A stretch of 46,421 nt of DNA, taken from an uncultured Gammaproteobacteria bacterium. Its GTDB lineage: Bacteria > Pseudomonadota > Gammaproteobacteria > GCA-002705445 > GCA-002716945. Below the pieces are notes generated by a model. The model had not been told where the DNA came from, made no database searches, and saw only the letters and a program-made list of their open reading frames with translations. Of the stretch, positions 21,058 to 32,176 are shown piece after piece (within the stretch, counting starts at the first letter, position 1; every line of letters begins with the position of its first letter). The position numbers were made by a program, and so were the translations under genes. Where the stretch lies: the NCBI GenBank assembly GCA_902535975.1, contig CACAVP010000007.1, positions 1 through 46,421 on the forward strand. Reading direction: 5' to 3'.

Positions 21058-22143
21058 TTATCTATTGAAAATATCATACTGTGACGCATCTTCCTTCTTA
21101 TCATTCAGCCTGAATCCTATTCCAAGAAGCCTGATAGGTTTGATGACTCTAACAATATTAGACTCAAACAAGTTTGTAAAATCATTTAGCTCCAAACTTA
21201 AACATTTTTTTTGTCTAGTAATTGTCTCAAAATCATTAAATTTAATTTTTAGAAAAATTTCTCTAACCTCATTAGTATCAATACGCGATGAACGACATCT
21301 TTCGATAAGCTTTATGTATAAAATTGAGAGTTGTTGTTTACATGAATCAGTATCACTCAAATCATGAAGAAAAGTATCCTCAACACTGATGCTTTTTCTT
21401 ATTCTATTCGTCTCTATTTCCCTATTGTCTATTCCCCTTACTAGATTGAATAATGTATGTCCATACGAACCAAATATTCTCACTAGTTCATCTTTAGGCA
21501 TTTTTTGCATATCACTGCAATTTCTCATGTTTAAATTTTCGCATTTCTTATAGTTTACTTTACCTATTCCAGGTATGGACTTTAAACTTACTGTTTCGAT
21601 AAAGCTTGGAATTTCATCATCACAAATTGAAAACTGATTATCAGGTTTTTTCCAGTCAGAGCAAATTTTGGCAATCAATTTATTTGAAGAGATACCAGCA
21701 GACGCAGTGATACCAAAATCAGTTTTTATACATGATCTAATTTGTCTTGCCATTTCCTCAGGATCTCCCTGACAGTACCTAGACTCTGATACATCTAAAA
21801 AAGCTTCATCAATTGATACAGGCTCTACCTTATGTGAATAACACTTAAAAATTTTAAAAATTTCTTTTGATTCTTTTCTATACTTTGCAATATCGACTGG
21901 CAATATAATGAGATCTTTGCATAAATGAACAGCTCTTTTTGAGGACATTGCTGAGTGAAGTCCATACTTACGAGCAAGATAATTACATGTCGTCAATACT
22001 CCTCTTTCGTTAGCTTTTCCACCCACAGCAACAGGCTTATTTTTTAGATTTGGATTGTCTCTGATTTCTATTGATGCAAAAAAACTATCCATATCGATAT
22101 GGACTATCTTTCTTTTTTTCCAAATCTTAGTTTTTTGATTCAT
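21058..22143 (-). CDS. dinB: DNA polymerase IV
   Basis: Y-family translesion polymerase. Catalytic acidic residues are in VHIDMDSFFASIE (about 14-26) and VSIDEAFLDVSES (about 103-115). GISSNKLIAKI and the helix-hairpin-helix SIPGIGK follow, and the little-finger domain occupies the C-terminal third. Length (361) is standard. Its start overlaps ibaG by 17 bp at the downstream end of the long minus-strand gene train. No LexA-type SOS box was noticed, and there is no room for one as its upstream DNA is coding. Confidence 0.95.
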   Translation of the reverse strand: MNQKTKIWKKRKIVHIDMDSFFASIEIRDNPNLKNKPVAVGGKANERGVLTTCNYLARKYGLHSAMSSKRAVHLCKDLIILPVDIAKYRKESKEIFKIFKCYSHKVEPVSIDEAFLDVSESRYCQGDPEEMARQIRSCIKTDFGITASAGISSNKLIAKICSDWKKPDNQFSICDDEIPSFIETVSLKSIPGIGKVNYKKCENLNMRNCSDMQKMPKDELVRIFGSYGHTLFNLVRGIDNREIETNRIRKSISVEDTFLHDLSDTDSCKQQLSILYIKLIERCRSSRIDTNEVREIFLKIKFNDFETITRQKKCLSLELNDFTNLFESNIVRVIKPIRLLGIGFRLNDKKEDASQYDIFNR

Positions 22144-22357
22144 CGAGTGTCATCGCTTTAATTGTTAAAGCATGAATCTCGCCTGTTTTTATATATCCAT
22201 CTAGTAATGTATATATCATTTTATGTCTTTGAATAGTTGATTTACCAATGAAAACATTACTTGTAATGCTGACAGTGTATTTAGACTCCGATCCCTCCAC
22301 TGATAAATTATCAAACTCGATTCCTTTTGAGATAGCTTCAGTTATTGCATCTTTCAT
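22127..22357 (-). CDS. ibaG: BolA/IbaG family protein
   Basis: Small BolA-fold protein, 76 residues; relatives bind monothiol glutaredoxins and iron-sulfur clusters. The motif STIQRHKMIYTLLDGYIKTG EIHALTIKAMT (from about residue 39) is characteristic of the IbaG/YrbA branch: it contains the conserved RH preceding the helix and the HAL.IK end. It sits between the DUF6231-like gene and dinB with overlaps or gaps of a few bases. Confidence 0.88.
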   Translation of the reverse strand: MKDAITEAISKGIEFDNLSVEGSESKYTVSITSNVFIGKSTIQRHKMIYTLLDGYIKTGEIHALTIKAMTLDESKN

Positions 22358-22360
22358 GTT

Positions 22361-22795
22361 TTATTTCTCCCATAACTCTGGATTAGCCCAGTTTTTGTTA
22401 TTCAGCCAATCAGGATTGTCTTTATAATCAGAAATATCATAAATAAAAACTTGTCCTTTATTATTATTTGATGAACCATAATACTTATAACCATAGCCAA
22501 AAAACATATTCATATGCGTGGTTATATTATTTTTGAATTCATCATCATTCGAAATCAGGAGCATTATTTTATGCAAACCATAATTATTTTTAAAAACACC
22601 CGAATTAATCATGGTTCTAAGATCTGCGATTATAACTACTAATTCATTATCAGAGAAGACATTTTTTTTATAGTTGTCTAGAGAGACTATATACTCGTAA
22701 GCGCATGAATCTAATTCCCCTATGAGATCACCATCATCTACAAGTTTTAAAACTCTTACATTTGATTTATTTTTTAGATATTTTTCTATATCCAT
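22361..22795 (-). CDS. DUF6231-like protein
   Basis: A 144-residue cytoplasmic protein of unknown function. The C-terminal pattern IYDISDYKDNPDWLNNKNW ending in ANPELWEK recalls DUF6231 proteins of gammaproteobacteria, which end with similar DYK-x-x-PDWLN and WANP motifs; this assignment is from memory. No signal peptide or membrane segment. It overlaps the start of the rsmJ 3' end by 29 bp and is 3 bp from ibaG, so it is translated as part of the same gene train. Confidence 0.7.
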   Translation of the reverse strand: MDIEKYLKNKSNVRVLKLVDDGDLIGELDSCAYEYIVSLDNYKKNVFSDNELVVIIADLRTMINSGVFKNNYGLHKIMLLISNDDEFKNNITTHMNMFFGYGYKYYGSSNNNKGQVFIYDISDYKDNPDWLNNKNWANPELWEK

Positions 22796-23441
22796 TCTTA
22801 CCCTCTAACAAGTGATATTTTACTGTCTTTCCTTTATAAGTATTTATAATATCAAAATTATCATAGTCATTTGAGGAAATATGGTCTTTGATTATTATTT
22901 TACTCACAACACGTTGAACAGTCTCCTGAATAATATTTATATTTACATTTCTATCATTTTTGACTATTTTCCTCAGGAATTGTTCATTTTTTGAGGGCAA
23001 TGCACTCTTGTTTATATTGAACATGAAATCAAAATATATATAGTCAAAATGCTTATTGGTGTTCCTTATGAAGTCTATACAATTACCAAACTTAATTTTA
23101 ATTCTGTTAAAAACAGACCGAATTTCATCATTTTTAATTTTCCCTCTAGCATCAATTAACAAAGACATTATCATAGGATTTTGTTCAATTAGCGTTATAT
23201 TGTTTCCTAAAGACGCTAGTATTGCCGCATCTTTAGCAAAGCCTCCAGTGCAATCTAAAATGTCTAAATTATTTGCCTTAATTATTTTATTTAGTTGATG
23301 TTTTCTATTATCTTGTATGATCTTGCAGTAATCATCAAAGGACAACGTCATTTTCATATTTTTTTCATGATCTATGATCTGATATCCATCGGATGTTTTA
23401 TGTAATGTTATTTTTAGAGAATCATAGAGGAGTCTAGACAA
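22767..23441 (-). CDS. rsmJ: 16S rRNA (guanine1516-N2)-methyltransferase
   Basis: SAM-dependent methyltransferase for G1516 of 16S rRNA. The SAM-binding stretch LDCTGGFAKDAAILASLGNNI (from about residue 58) and ITLIEQNPMI match RsmJ's DATAGLGRDAFVLASLG-type motif. The active-site region reads YFDFMFN where DPMYP is usual, so the motif is diverged. Length (224) is slightly short for the family. The gene is downstream of mreD by 9 bp. Confidence 0.8.
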   Translation of the reverse strand: MSRLLYDSLKITLHKTSDGYQIIDHEKNMKMTLSFDDYCKIIQDNRKHQLNKIIKANNLDILDCTGGFAKDAAILASLGNNITLIEQNPMIMSLLIDARGKIKNDEIRSVFNRIKIKFGNCIDFIRNTNKHFDYIYFDFMFNINKSALPSKNEQFLRKIVKNDRNVNINIIQETVQRVVSKIIIKDHISSNDYDNFDIINTYKGKTVKYHLLEGKNGYRKISKK

Positions 23442-23450
23442 CGTTTTGTC

Positions 23451-23918
23451 CTAATTAATGCCGCCTATATTAAACTTTCTTCTTACAAACCTTAAAGTAT
23501 AATAAATAAGTGGCCAAAGTGTAGCGCTGACAATTGATCCAATCAGCAAAGCTTGATAATCAATATTTCGGTCAATTATGAAATATGCCCATACCAATAA
23601 ATGTTGTTTTATAAAAATAAAAATGAACAATACCACTGCTTGCTGTGCAATTGTCATATATCTGAGTGAATTATAAAGTCGTAATATAATGTAAATCAGT
23701 AGTACATAAAAAAATGATGAGATCCCTAACACCTGGCCGTATACAATGTCGACGATAATTCCAGTTAAGAAAGCCAGAAGGAGCTTATTATTTGAAGGTA
23801 CAGCAATGGCCCAGTATACAATTATTAAGAATATCCATTCCGGTGCATAGTAACCAAGGGGAAGAGTAATAAGGGATACAAAAAGGCCAAGAATAATAGT
23901 TATTAAAATTACCAACAT
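23451..23918 (-). CDS. mreD: Rod shape-determining protein MreD
   Basis: Inner-membrane component of the elongasome that works with MreB and MreC in side-wall peptidoglycan synthesis. The 155 residues form several hydrophobic segments. WIFLIIVYWAIAVPS near residue 29 and the GIIVDIVYGQVLG motif around 54-66 are typical of MreD. It follows mreC by 9 bp in the standard mreBCD order. Confidence 0.93.
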   Translation of the reverse strand: MLVILITIILGLFVSLITLPLGYYAPEWIFLIIVYWAIAVPSNNKLLLAFLTGIIVDIVYGQVLGISSFFYVLLIYIILRLYNSLRYMTIAQQAVVLFIFIFIKQHLLVWAYFIIDRNIDYQALLIGSIVSATLWPLIYYTLRFVRRKFNIGGIN

Positions 23919-23927
23919 CGACTTCTG

Positions 23928-24755
23928 TTACCTCTCATCTGCAGATAGAATTACCTCAGAGACTTTATCAGCATCCTCTAAAGGTTTTATAATTGCCTGG
24001 CTGAAACGCTCACCCTCGTTTCTTATAACTTCAACTACCCTCCCAATTTTCAAGGAAGGTATAAATCTTTTTGCCTGCCCCGATGTTATTATAAGGTCAC
24101 CAGATTGTATTTCACTATCATTGGGAAGGAATGAAACTTCAAGCAAGTTGTCTTGGGATCTACCTTTGATTATTATCTGTTGACCTGTGCGAGCTATTTT
24201 AGCAGGAACATTACTATCATTATCTGTGATAAGTAAAACCTTACTAGTGTAAACATTTACCTCAACAACCTGCCCTAGAAGGCCATTGACACCCATCACC
24301 GTTTGCCCGACCTTGGTTTTATAATTTGAACCCACATTTATTTGAACTGATCTTTTGTTAGGGATAACATCCTTCTGCGTGATTTGTGCGATTTTAATAT
24401 TTTTCAAGCTATTATCTATTTGCCTTTTTATTGATCTAAGTCTGGATACCTCATTTTCAAGAACATCAATTCTTTGAAGATTTATTTTCATTACAGTATT
24501 TTGTTTTTCAAGATTTTCTATTTTTTGTCGTAGCTCTTCAATAGTTTTTTTTTCTTCAACGAATTTTGAGAAGAATGTTGAGGGAGTACTCGCAAGATAT
24601 TGGATAGGTGTTATCAAAAAATCATTAATTATAATTCGTATGTAGTTCGAATTTGAATATTTGATATCTAATACAATCGAACTTATAGACAGACCAATAA
24701 AAAATAAGAGAAGATAAAAGTTAGTTACACTATGCTTAAATAATGACGAAGACAC
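23928..24755 (-). CDS. mreC: Cell shape-determining protein MreC
   Basis: Bitopic inner-membrane protein connecting the MreB scaffold with periplasmic cell-wall enzymes. One N-terminal membrane segment (about 12-30), a coiled-coil (about 65-115, with KKTIEELRQKIENLEKQN) and the beta-rich periplasmic domain with VMGVNGLLGQVVEV and ITSGQAKRFIPSLKIGRV are present. Length (275) is normal. It lies 3 bp after mreB. Confidence 0.95.
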   Translation of the reverse strand: MSSSLFKHSVTNFYLLLFFIGLSISSIVLDIKYSNSNYIRIIINDFLITPIQYLASTPSTFFSKFVEEKKTIEELRQKIENLEKQNTVMKINLQRIDVLENEVSRLRSIKRQIDNSLKNIKIAQITQKDVIPNKRSVQINVGSNYKTKVGQTVMGVNGLLGQVVEVNVYTSKVLLITDNDSNVPAKIARTGQQIIIKGRSQDNLLEVSFLPNDSEIQSGDLIITSGQAKRFIPSLKIGRVVEVIRNEGERFSQAIIKPLEDADKVSEVILSADER

Positions 24756-24758
24756 AGA

Positions 24759-25808
<1,050 letters not shown>

Positions 25809-25811
25809 CTA

Positions 25812-27239
25812 TCACTCCTTTAGTAATTTATTAAGAACTTCATTTAAGACTTTCGGATTAGCTTTACCTTTCATCTCTTTCATAATTTGACCTACGAAAA
25901 ACCCCATTAGCTTGTCTTTTCCATTTTTATAATCTTGGACTTCTTTAGGATGCTTTTCCAGTATTTTTTGCGCTTCTTTCATTAGAATTTCTGTATCAGA
26001 TACTTGTTCAATGTTTTTCGATCTTATGATTTCATCAATATCAAGCTTGCCGGCCCATAATTCATTCAATATGTCTTTTGCTTGCTTGCTTGAGATTTTA
26101 CCCTGGTCAATATAATTCATTAATTGAGATATATGCGAGGGTTTTATTGTAGCAACAGATATATCTATATTATGCTTGTTACACAAGCCTACTAATTCAC
26201 TTAGTATAAAATTTGCTACCAGTTGAGGATTAGAATCTGACTCTTTAATTGATTCATCAAAGAAAGTAGACAAATTTGAATTCAAAGATAATATTTCCGC
26301 GTCGTCTTCTTTAAGACCATAATTATTTTTGTAGCGATCTTTCTTATCATCTGGCAACTCAGGTAGGGTTAACTTTATCTTGTCAATTTTTTCTTGAGAG
26401 ATTTCAACTGGAAGTAAGTCTGGGTCAGGGAAATACCTATAGTCATTTGCTTCCTCTTTTGACCTCATAGGTCTTGTCTCATCCTTCTTGGGATCATATA
26501 ATCGTGTTTCTTGAATTACAGACTCACCAGATTCAAGAATATCTCTTTGCCTTATCGCTTCGTAATTAATTGCAGATTCTACAAACTTAAATGAATTTAT
26601 ATTTTTTATTTCAGCTCGAGTGCCAAATTCATCACCTGGCTTTCTCAATGAAATGTTTGCATCACATCTAAAAGATCCTTCTTGCATATTCCCATCACTT
26701 ATTCCTAGACTTTTTACAATAGAATGTATTTTCTTTAAATAGGTTACTGCCTCTCTAGAAGATCGCATGTCAGGTTCCGACACTATTTCTATTAGTGGGG
26801 TTCCTGCACGGTTCAGATCTATAGCGCTCTCATCTTCATAAAGGTCGTGTATTGATTTTCCTGCATCTTCTTCAAGATGCGCACGTGTAATGCCAACGCT
26901 CTTTTTGGTCCCATCTATATATATATCTAACTTGCCATCAAAAACAATTGGCAGTTCGTATTGAGAAATTTGGTATCCTTTTGGTAGATCAGGATAGAAA
27001 TAGTTTTTTCTAGCGAATATTGATTTTCTTGCTATTTTCGCATCTACAGCTAATCCAAATTTTACAGCCATATCCACTGCATTTTTATTTAATACTGGGA
27101 GTACACCTGGCATAGCTAAATCTATAACCGATGCTTGCGTATTTTGATCAGCTCCAAAGTCTGTCGATGCAGATGAGAATAGCTTACTCTCAGTTGACAG
27201 CTGAACATGTATTTCTAGCCCTATTACGGTTTCCCACAT
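25812..27239 (-). CDS. gatB: Asp-tRNA(Asn)/Glu-tRNA(Gln) amidotransferase subunit B
   Basis: Subunit that binds the misacylated tRNA and activates Glu or Asp for amidation. It opens WETVIGLEIHVQLSTESKLFS and carries CDANISLR and RYFPDPDLLP, family hallmarks; the C-terminal YqeY-like tail domain (about the last 150 residues) is complete. Length (475) is standard. It starts 2 bp after the gatA stop, completing gatCAB. Confidence 0.97.
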   Translation of the reverse strand: MWETVIGLEIHVQLSTESKLFSSASTDFGADQNTQASVIDLAMPGVLPVLNKNAVDMAVKFGLAVDAKIARKSIFARKNYFYPDLPKGYQISQYELPIVFDGKLDIYIDGTKKSVGITRAHLEEDAGKSIHDLYEDESAIDLNRAGTPLIEIVSEPDMRSSREAVTYLKKIHSIVKSLGISDGNMQEGSFRCDANISLRKPGDEFGTRAEIKNINSFKFVESAINYEAIRQRDILESGESVIQETRLYDPKKDETRPMRSKEEANDYRYFPDPDLLPVEISQEKIDKIKLTLPELPDDKKDRYKNNYGLKEDDAEILSLNSNLSTFFDESIKESDSNPQLVANFILSELVGLCNKHNIDISVATIKPSHISQLMNYIDQGKISSKQAKDILNELWAGKLDIDEIIRSKNIEQVSDTEILMKEAQKILEKHPKEVQDYKNGKDKLMGFFVGQIMKEMKGKANPKVLNEVLNKLLKE

Positions 27240-27241
27240 AA

Positions 27242-28690
27242 TTACTTTCCTGGTTCTCTTTTATGCCAATCTGTTTCTTGTTGATAGAGATGAGAGATTT
27301 TAAGTATATTTTTTTCATCAAAATGATTACCAATTATTTGTAAGCCCAATGGCATATTCTCTTTAAATCCCATTGGTATTGACATAGCAGGCAACCCAGC
27401 AAGATTCGTACTCACCGTATAAACATCTGATAGGTACATTGCGATTGGGTCATTCATCTTCTCACCAATTTTAAATGCTTTATCAGGTGTTGTCGGCCCA
27501 ATGATCAGATCAACTTGATCAAAGGCATCTTTAAAGTCATTAGCAATTAAGTTTCTAACTTTTTGAGCTTTCAAGTAATATGCATCGTAATAACCTGCAG
27601 ACAGAGCATATGTACCAACTAATATTCTTCTTTTAACTTCTTTCCCAAAACCCTCCGAACGTGATTCTCTGTATAAATTTTCAAGGTCAGATGAATTATC
27701 TGATCTGTGTCCATATCTTACACCATCAAATCTAGATAAATTTGAAGAGCATTCTGCTGGTGCAACAACTTGATAAGCCGAGACACCCAAGCTTGTATAT
27801 TTAAGATTAATAGTTTTAATCTTACATCCAACTTTTTCTAACACCTTTACCGAATCATAAAAAACTTTTTTTACATCATCATTTAAATCTTTAACAAATT
27901 CTTCAGGTATACCAACGGTATATTTATGATTTGTATCACTCAAGCAGTATGAGTGATAATCAGGTACTTCGACACTTGAACTGGTGGAATCCTTTTCATC
28001 ATAACCAGACATTTCTTTTAGTAAAATAGCTGCATCAAGTGCGTCTGTGGTAAAAATACCTGCTTGATCTAAACTTGATGCAAATGCAATCATCCCATAT
28101 CTTGACACTCTTCCATAGGTCGGTTTTAATCCACAGATTCCACAAAGTGATGCAGGCTGTCTAATTGATCCGCCAGTGTCTGTTCCTGTCGAACATGGCG
28201 AAATTCTGGCTGCAACCGCAGATGCAGACCCACCAGAAGATCCGCCAGGGACATATTCAGTGTCCCATGGGTTTTTTACAGGACCATAGAAGCTCGTCTC
28301 ATTAGAGGAACCCATTGCAAATTCATCCATATTTGTTTTCCCGAGCATAATTGTGCCAGCATTATTAAGTTTTTCTATTACAGTCGCATTATATGGACTC
28401 ACAAAATTATCAAGCATTTTAGAGCCACATGATGTTTTAATATTTTTAGTACAAAAAATATCTTTCTGAGCAATAGGTAAGCCAGATAATGCTCTAACTT
28501 TATTTTTTGCTATCTCTTCATCAATTTTCCTTGCTTTATTAAGAGCTAACTCTTCAGTAAGAGTAATAAAACAATTGAGTTCGTCGTCACGCTCTTTTAT
28601 TTTATCAAGGTAGTTGCTCGTAAGTTCAATCACACTAACGTCTTTATTTTTGATCGCTGTCAAGATCTCTTTTACAGATTTAAAATTCAT
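27242..28690 (-). CDS. gatA: Asp-tRNA(Asn)/Glu-tRNA(Gln) amidotransferase subunit A
   Basis: Glutaminase subunit that supplies ammonia to GatB. The amidase Ser-cisSer-Lys triad is visible: Lys in IAQKDIFCT, and [13 protein letters not shown] followed by [11 protein letters not shown]. The ATG at 28688-28690 begins one base after the gatC stop (TGATATG); an in-frame TTG three codons upstream, inside gatC, is less likely. This gives 482 residues. The enzyme implies that Gln-tRNA and/or Asn-tRNA is made by the indirect route. Confidence 0.97.
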   Translation of the reverse strand: MNFKSVKEILTAIKNKDVSVIELTSNYLDKIKERDDELNCFITLTEELALNKARKIDEEIAKNKVRALSGLPIAQKDIFCTKNIKTSCGSKMLDNFVSPYNATVIEKLNNAGTIMLGKTNMDEFAMGSSNETSFYGPVKNPWDTEYVPGGSSGGSASAVAARISPCSTGTDTGGSIRQPASLCGICGLKPTYGRVSRYGMIAFASSLDQAGIFTTDALDAAILLKEMSGYDEKDSTSSSVEVPDYHSYCLSDTNHKYTVGIPEEFVKDLNDDVKKVFYDSVKVLEKVGCKIKTINLKYTSLGVSAYQVVAPAECSSNLSRFDGVRYGHRSDNSSDLENLYRESRSEGFGKEVKRRILVGTYALSAGYYDAYYLKAQKVRNLIANDFKDAFDQVDLIIGPTTPDKAFKIGEKMNDPIAMYLSDVYTVSTNLAGLPAMSIPMGFKENMPLGLQIIGNHFDEKNILKISHLYQQETDWHKREPGK

Positions 28691-28691
28691 A

Positions 28692-28973
28692 TCAATCAAT
28701 TATTTTTGGGACTATGTAATAACCATCTTTCGTTTTAGATGTATCATTTTGATTTTCTGATCTATTGATATCTTTGACAGGTTTGTCCTCTCGCAAAGGT
28801 TGATTGAAATCAAGTGGATGAGCCATAGGTTCCATACCATCTGTGGGTGCAGCATCAATCTCTCCAATTAATTTGAGGATATTCTCCAGGTTGATAATGA
28901 GTTCATCAACATCATTTTCTGGGATGCTTAACTTAGACAGGTGAGTCAATTTATCAATCGTTTTTCTATCCAT
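28692..28973 (-). CDS. gatC: Asp-tRNA(Asn)/Glu-tRNA(Gln) amidotransferase subunit C
   Basis: Small subunit (93 residues) that stabilises GatA and GatB. Typical features are [15 protein letters not shown] near residue 12 and the segment [11 protein letters not shown] followed by LREDKP. It overlaps prmC by 1 bp at its start and is followed by gatA after one base, so translational coupling is likely throughout. Confidence 0.95.
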   Translation of the reverse strand: MDRKTIDKLTHLSKLSIPENDVDELIINLENILKLIGEIDAAPTDGMEPMAHPLDFNQPLREDKPVKDINRSENQNDTSKTKDGYYIVPKIID

Positions 28974-29833
28974 TATTTTTTATAAGATGATGTAAATCTT
29001 CCATGGCCATTATAATCTATGTGAACAGATATGTCTGTAAAATCATTCGCTTGAAGGAGACGACTTATCTTGTCTGTTTGATCAATTCCATTCTCAATAA
29101 GTAGGATCCCTTGATCACTCAATATTTTTTTGGACGAAAGGATAATTTTTTTTATGTCATTTAGTCCGTCTACACCTGAGAAAAGAGCAGAATGAGGCTC
29201 ATTATTCAGCACGCTCTTGTCTATTCTTTGGTCTGATAATGCGATATAAGGCGGATTACTAAATATAAAGTCAAATGATTTGGGTTTGAATGGCTTTAAC
29301 CAGTCACCACAAATAAACTTTATATCTTGCTGATTTAAAAGATGAGAGTTCTTTTTTGCTACATTTATCGCATTCATATTAATATCACTGAGAAAGATAT
29401 TCCAGCTTGGTCTTTCGATCGCCAAAGTAATCCCTACACAGCCTGAGCCGCAACCAGCATCTAGAAAGTTACATCTTTTTATATCTCTATATAATTTATC
29501 GCCCTGAGTTATTATCTGATCAATTATATTCTCTGTTTCTGGTCTTGGGATAAGAACATTTTCATCTACGAAAAACTCATGATTATAGAACGAATGTTTT
29601 TTCAAAACATATGATAGAGGAATATCACTTTTTCTTTTGTTAAGAATACGACTAATTTGATCATGCTCATCCTTCGTCATGCTTATCGAGATATTCGTGT
29701 ATATTTTTGACTTATTGATACCAAGTACATGCATAAATATTTCTTCTGCTTCAATTTTCGATTCTTGATAGGATTGATTTGTATGAATCTGAATAAATTT
29801 TGCTGCACTATTTACAAGATCGGTAGTTCTCAT
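28973..29833 (-). CDS. prmC: Peptide chain release factor N5-glutamine methyltransferase
   Basis: Methylates the Gln of the GGQ motif of release factors. The catalytic FSNPPYIA motif (about 194-201), the SAM-binding LDAGCGSGCVGITLA and the IPRPETE motif are present. The ATG at 29831-29833 overlaps the prfA TGA (TGATG); the in-frame GTG before it is less likely. This gives 286 residues. Placing it after prfA couples the enzyme with its substrate, as in many proteobacteria. Confidence 0.95.
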   Translation of the reverse strand: MRTTDLVNSAAKFIQIHTNQSYQESKIEAEEIFMHVLGINKSKIYTNISISMTKDEHDQISRILNKRKSDIPLSYVLKKHSFYNHEFFVDENVLIPRPETENIIDQIITQGDKLYRDIKRCNFLDAGCGSGCVGITLAIERPSWNIFLSDINMNAINVAKKNSHLLNQQDIKFICGDWLKPFKPKSFDFIFSNPPYIALSDQRIDKSVLNNEPHSALFSGVDGLNDIKKIILSSKKILSDQGILLIENGIDQTDKISRLLQANDFTDISVHIDYNGHGRFTSSYKK

Positions 29834-30891
29834 CACTTTGTAGATTCTTCTGTTAAAGCATCGATAAGCGGCTCAATATTCCCATCGATGACTTGCTCTA
29901 ATTTATACAGCGTTAGGTTGATCCTGTGATCTGTAATTCTTCCCTGAGGAAAGTTATATGTTCTAATTCTCTCTGATCTATCCCCGGATCCTATTTGTTT
30001 CTTCCTGCTTTCGTCAGTATCTTTTTTTTGTTTCTCCTGCTCGGCAGATAATAATCTTGAGTGCAAATACTCTAGTGCTTTAGCTTTGTTTTTGTGTTGG
30101 GAGCGATCGTCTTGACACTCTGATACGATGCCTGTTGGCAAATGAGTTATCCTCACAGCTGAGTCTGTCTTATTTACGTGCTGACCACCTGCACCTGATG
30201 CCCTATAGGTATCTATCCTTAGATCTGCAGGATTGATTTCTATATCATCCACTTGTTCAACAATCGGTAATACAGCAACTGTGGATGCTGAGGTATGAAC
30301 TCTTCCTTGTGTTTCAGTATCTGGAACTCTCTGGACCCTGTGTGTACCAGACTCAAATTTTAATTGACCGTAAACATTCTTTCCAACTACTTTATATATT
30401 ATCTCTTTAAATCCGCCATGATCACTTATGTTGCTATTTATAACTTCAATATCCCATTTATTTCTCTCTGAAAATCTTGAATACATCTTAAAAAGATCTC
30501 CAGCAAATATTGCAGCCTCCTCCCCACCAGTGCCAGCACGAATTTCCATATAAACATCCCTTGTATCATTCGGATCTTTTTCTACAGTTGCTTCAATAAT
30601 TTTTGTCTCTACTTCTCTTAATTCAATCTCATACTTCTCTAACTCATCTTGTGCAATCGCAATCATCTCCTTGTCGTCATCAATCAATAATTCTCTTGTT
30701 TCTGAGATTGACTTCTCTACATCTAAATATTTTTGATATAACTTAACACTAGCCTCAAGTTTTGTAAGTTCTTGATTGAGACTCTTCATTTTAGTTTTAT
30801 CGGAGTATATTTCAGGTGTACTTAACTTTGCAGTAATATCTTTATAACTTGAGAGACTATTCTCAAGCTTTGCTCTTAGATCAGGATTCAT
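29833..30891 (-). CDS. prfA: Peptide chain release factor 1
   Basis: Recognises UAA and UAG and triggers peptide release. The GGQ catalytic motif is in [19 protein letters not shown] (about 226-244). The codon-reading region shows the RF1 form ([15 protein letters not shown]). Length (352) is standard. It overlaps the hemA stop by one base (TAATG) and prmC by three bases. Confidence 0.98.
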   Translation of the reverse strand: MNPDLRAKLENSLSSYKDITAKLSTPEIYSDKTKMKSLNQELTKLEASVKLYQKYLDVEKSISETRELLIDDDKEMIAIAQDELEKYEIELREVETKIIEATVEKDPNDTRDVYMEIRAGTGGEEAAIFAGDLFKMYSRFSERNKWDIEVINSNISDHGGFKEIIYKVVGKNVYGQLKFESGTHRVQRVPDTETQGRVHTSASTVAVLPIVEQVDDIEINPADLRIDTYRASGAGGQHVNKTDSAVRITHLPTGIVSECQDDRSQHKNKAKALEYLHSRLLSAEQEKQKKDTDESRKKQIGSGDRSERIRTYNFPQGRITDHRINLTLYKLEQVIDGNIEPLIDALTEESTK

Positions 30892-32132
30892 TAATTTTCT
30901 TTGAATAGCTTGTTAAGTTTTTCGATTTTATCCTCATCAAGATTAGGATATAACTCTTTTAACTTAATTGTGGTTTCATGTGCAAGTTTCTTCTTGAGTG
31001 TTTCTGAAACATAATCAATTATTTCATCAACATTCTCTGAATTTTTGGCCATCCTTTTTGCTTTGATAACTATACCATTAGTAATGTCGTCTACATACTC
31101 TCTGTAATTTTTAATGATTTCAGTGCTGTTATTTTCTGATAGCCAATTCTTATATTCTACAATTTTAAATCTGATTATCTCTTCGGCGTCTTTAATAGAT
31201 TTTTCTCGGATTTTATAATTCTTTTCTATAATTTGTCCAAGGTCATCAATGGTGTATAAATACACATTTTCTAAATTTTTAATCTGTGACTCTACATCTC
31301 TAGGAACACCCAGATCAATTATCACTATTGAATCATTGTTCCTCTTTATCAACGCATTTTCAATATTACCTTTCCCTATTAGAGGTAAAGAGCTTGATGT
31401 GGAGGTTATAATTACGTCGTATTCATGAATAATATTTGATAAGTTATTTAAGTTGGAGTACCTACAGTCATTCTCAATTGCTAGTTTTTTGCCTTTCTCT
31501 TCTTTCCTATTACAGATTGTAATTTCATTCACATTATTCGATTTTAGGTACTTTAGTGCTAGTTCAGTCATTTCCCCCGCACCAATTAGTAAACATTTTT
31601 TTTCTTCAACTGTAGAAAATATTTTCTTTATCAAGAGAATTGAGGTGTACATGAATGATATTGCATTTCCACCTATGTCAGTATTGGCTCTAACATTTTT
31701 CGCTACAGAGAAAGAGTATTCAAAGAGCCTCTTTAATTTTCCGTCAATAGATTTATTTTCAAGAGCAGTTTTATAAGCAGTTTTAACTTGTCCTAATACT
31801 TCACTTTCACCAATAACCATAGAATCAAGACCAGCTACAACTTTGAAAAGATGCTCAATTGCATCTTCCTCTTGATGAATGTATAGATGCTTGGCAAATG
31901 ACTTATATTCTTTCTCAGCTAATAGCCAATTTTTAATATCATCAGCACCATTGGTGCTCTCGCAATATATTTCTGTTCTGTTGCAGGTCGACACTACTAT
32001 CACTTCAAGAATGTCTCTGACCTTTTTCATTCGTCTCAAGAGGAGTGATGCGCTGTCAGCTGTAAAAGAGAACTTTCCCCTAATATCTATATTAGCCGAT
32101 TTATGATTTAGCCCTATAACTGATATGGTCAT
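30891..32132 (-). CDS. hemA: Glutamyl-tRNA reductase
   Basis: First committed step of C5 tetrapyrrole synthesis: NADPH reduction of Glu-tRNA to glutamate semialdehyde. The nucleophilic Cys is C50 in [31 protein letters not shown] and the NADPH-binding [16 protein letters not shown] follow. Length (413) is normal. It is the first gene of the minus-strand train and is divergent from the TPR lipoprotein gene, with 44 bp between the starts. Confidence 0.97.
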   Translation of the reverse strand: MTISVIGLNHKSANIDIRGKFSFTADSASLLLRRMKKVRDILEVIVVSTCNRTEIYCESTNGADDIKNWLLAEKEYKSFAKHLYIHQEEDAIEHLFKVVAGLDSMVIGESEVLGQVKTAYKTALENKSIDGKLKRLFEYSFSVAKNVRANTDIGGNAISFMYTSILLIKKIFSTVEEKKCLLIGAGEMTELALKYLKSNNVNEITICNRKEEKGKKLAIENDCRYSNLNNLSNIIHEYDVIITSTSSSLPLIGKGNIENALIKRNNDSIVIIDLGVPRDVESQIKNLENVYLYTIDDLGQIIEKNYKIREKSIKDAEEIIRFKIVEYKNWLSENNSTEIIKNYREYVDDITNGIVIKAKRMAKNSENVDEIIDYVSETLKKKLAHETTIKLKELYPNLDEDKIEKLNKLFKEN

Positions 32133-32176
32133 TTATGATTCCCTACTAACATATTAGCTTGTGCTATTATACATCT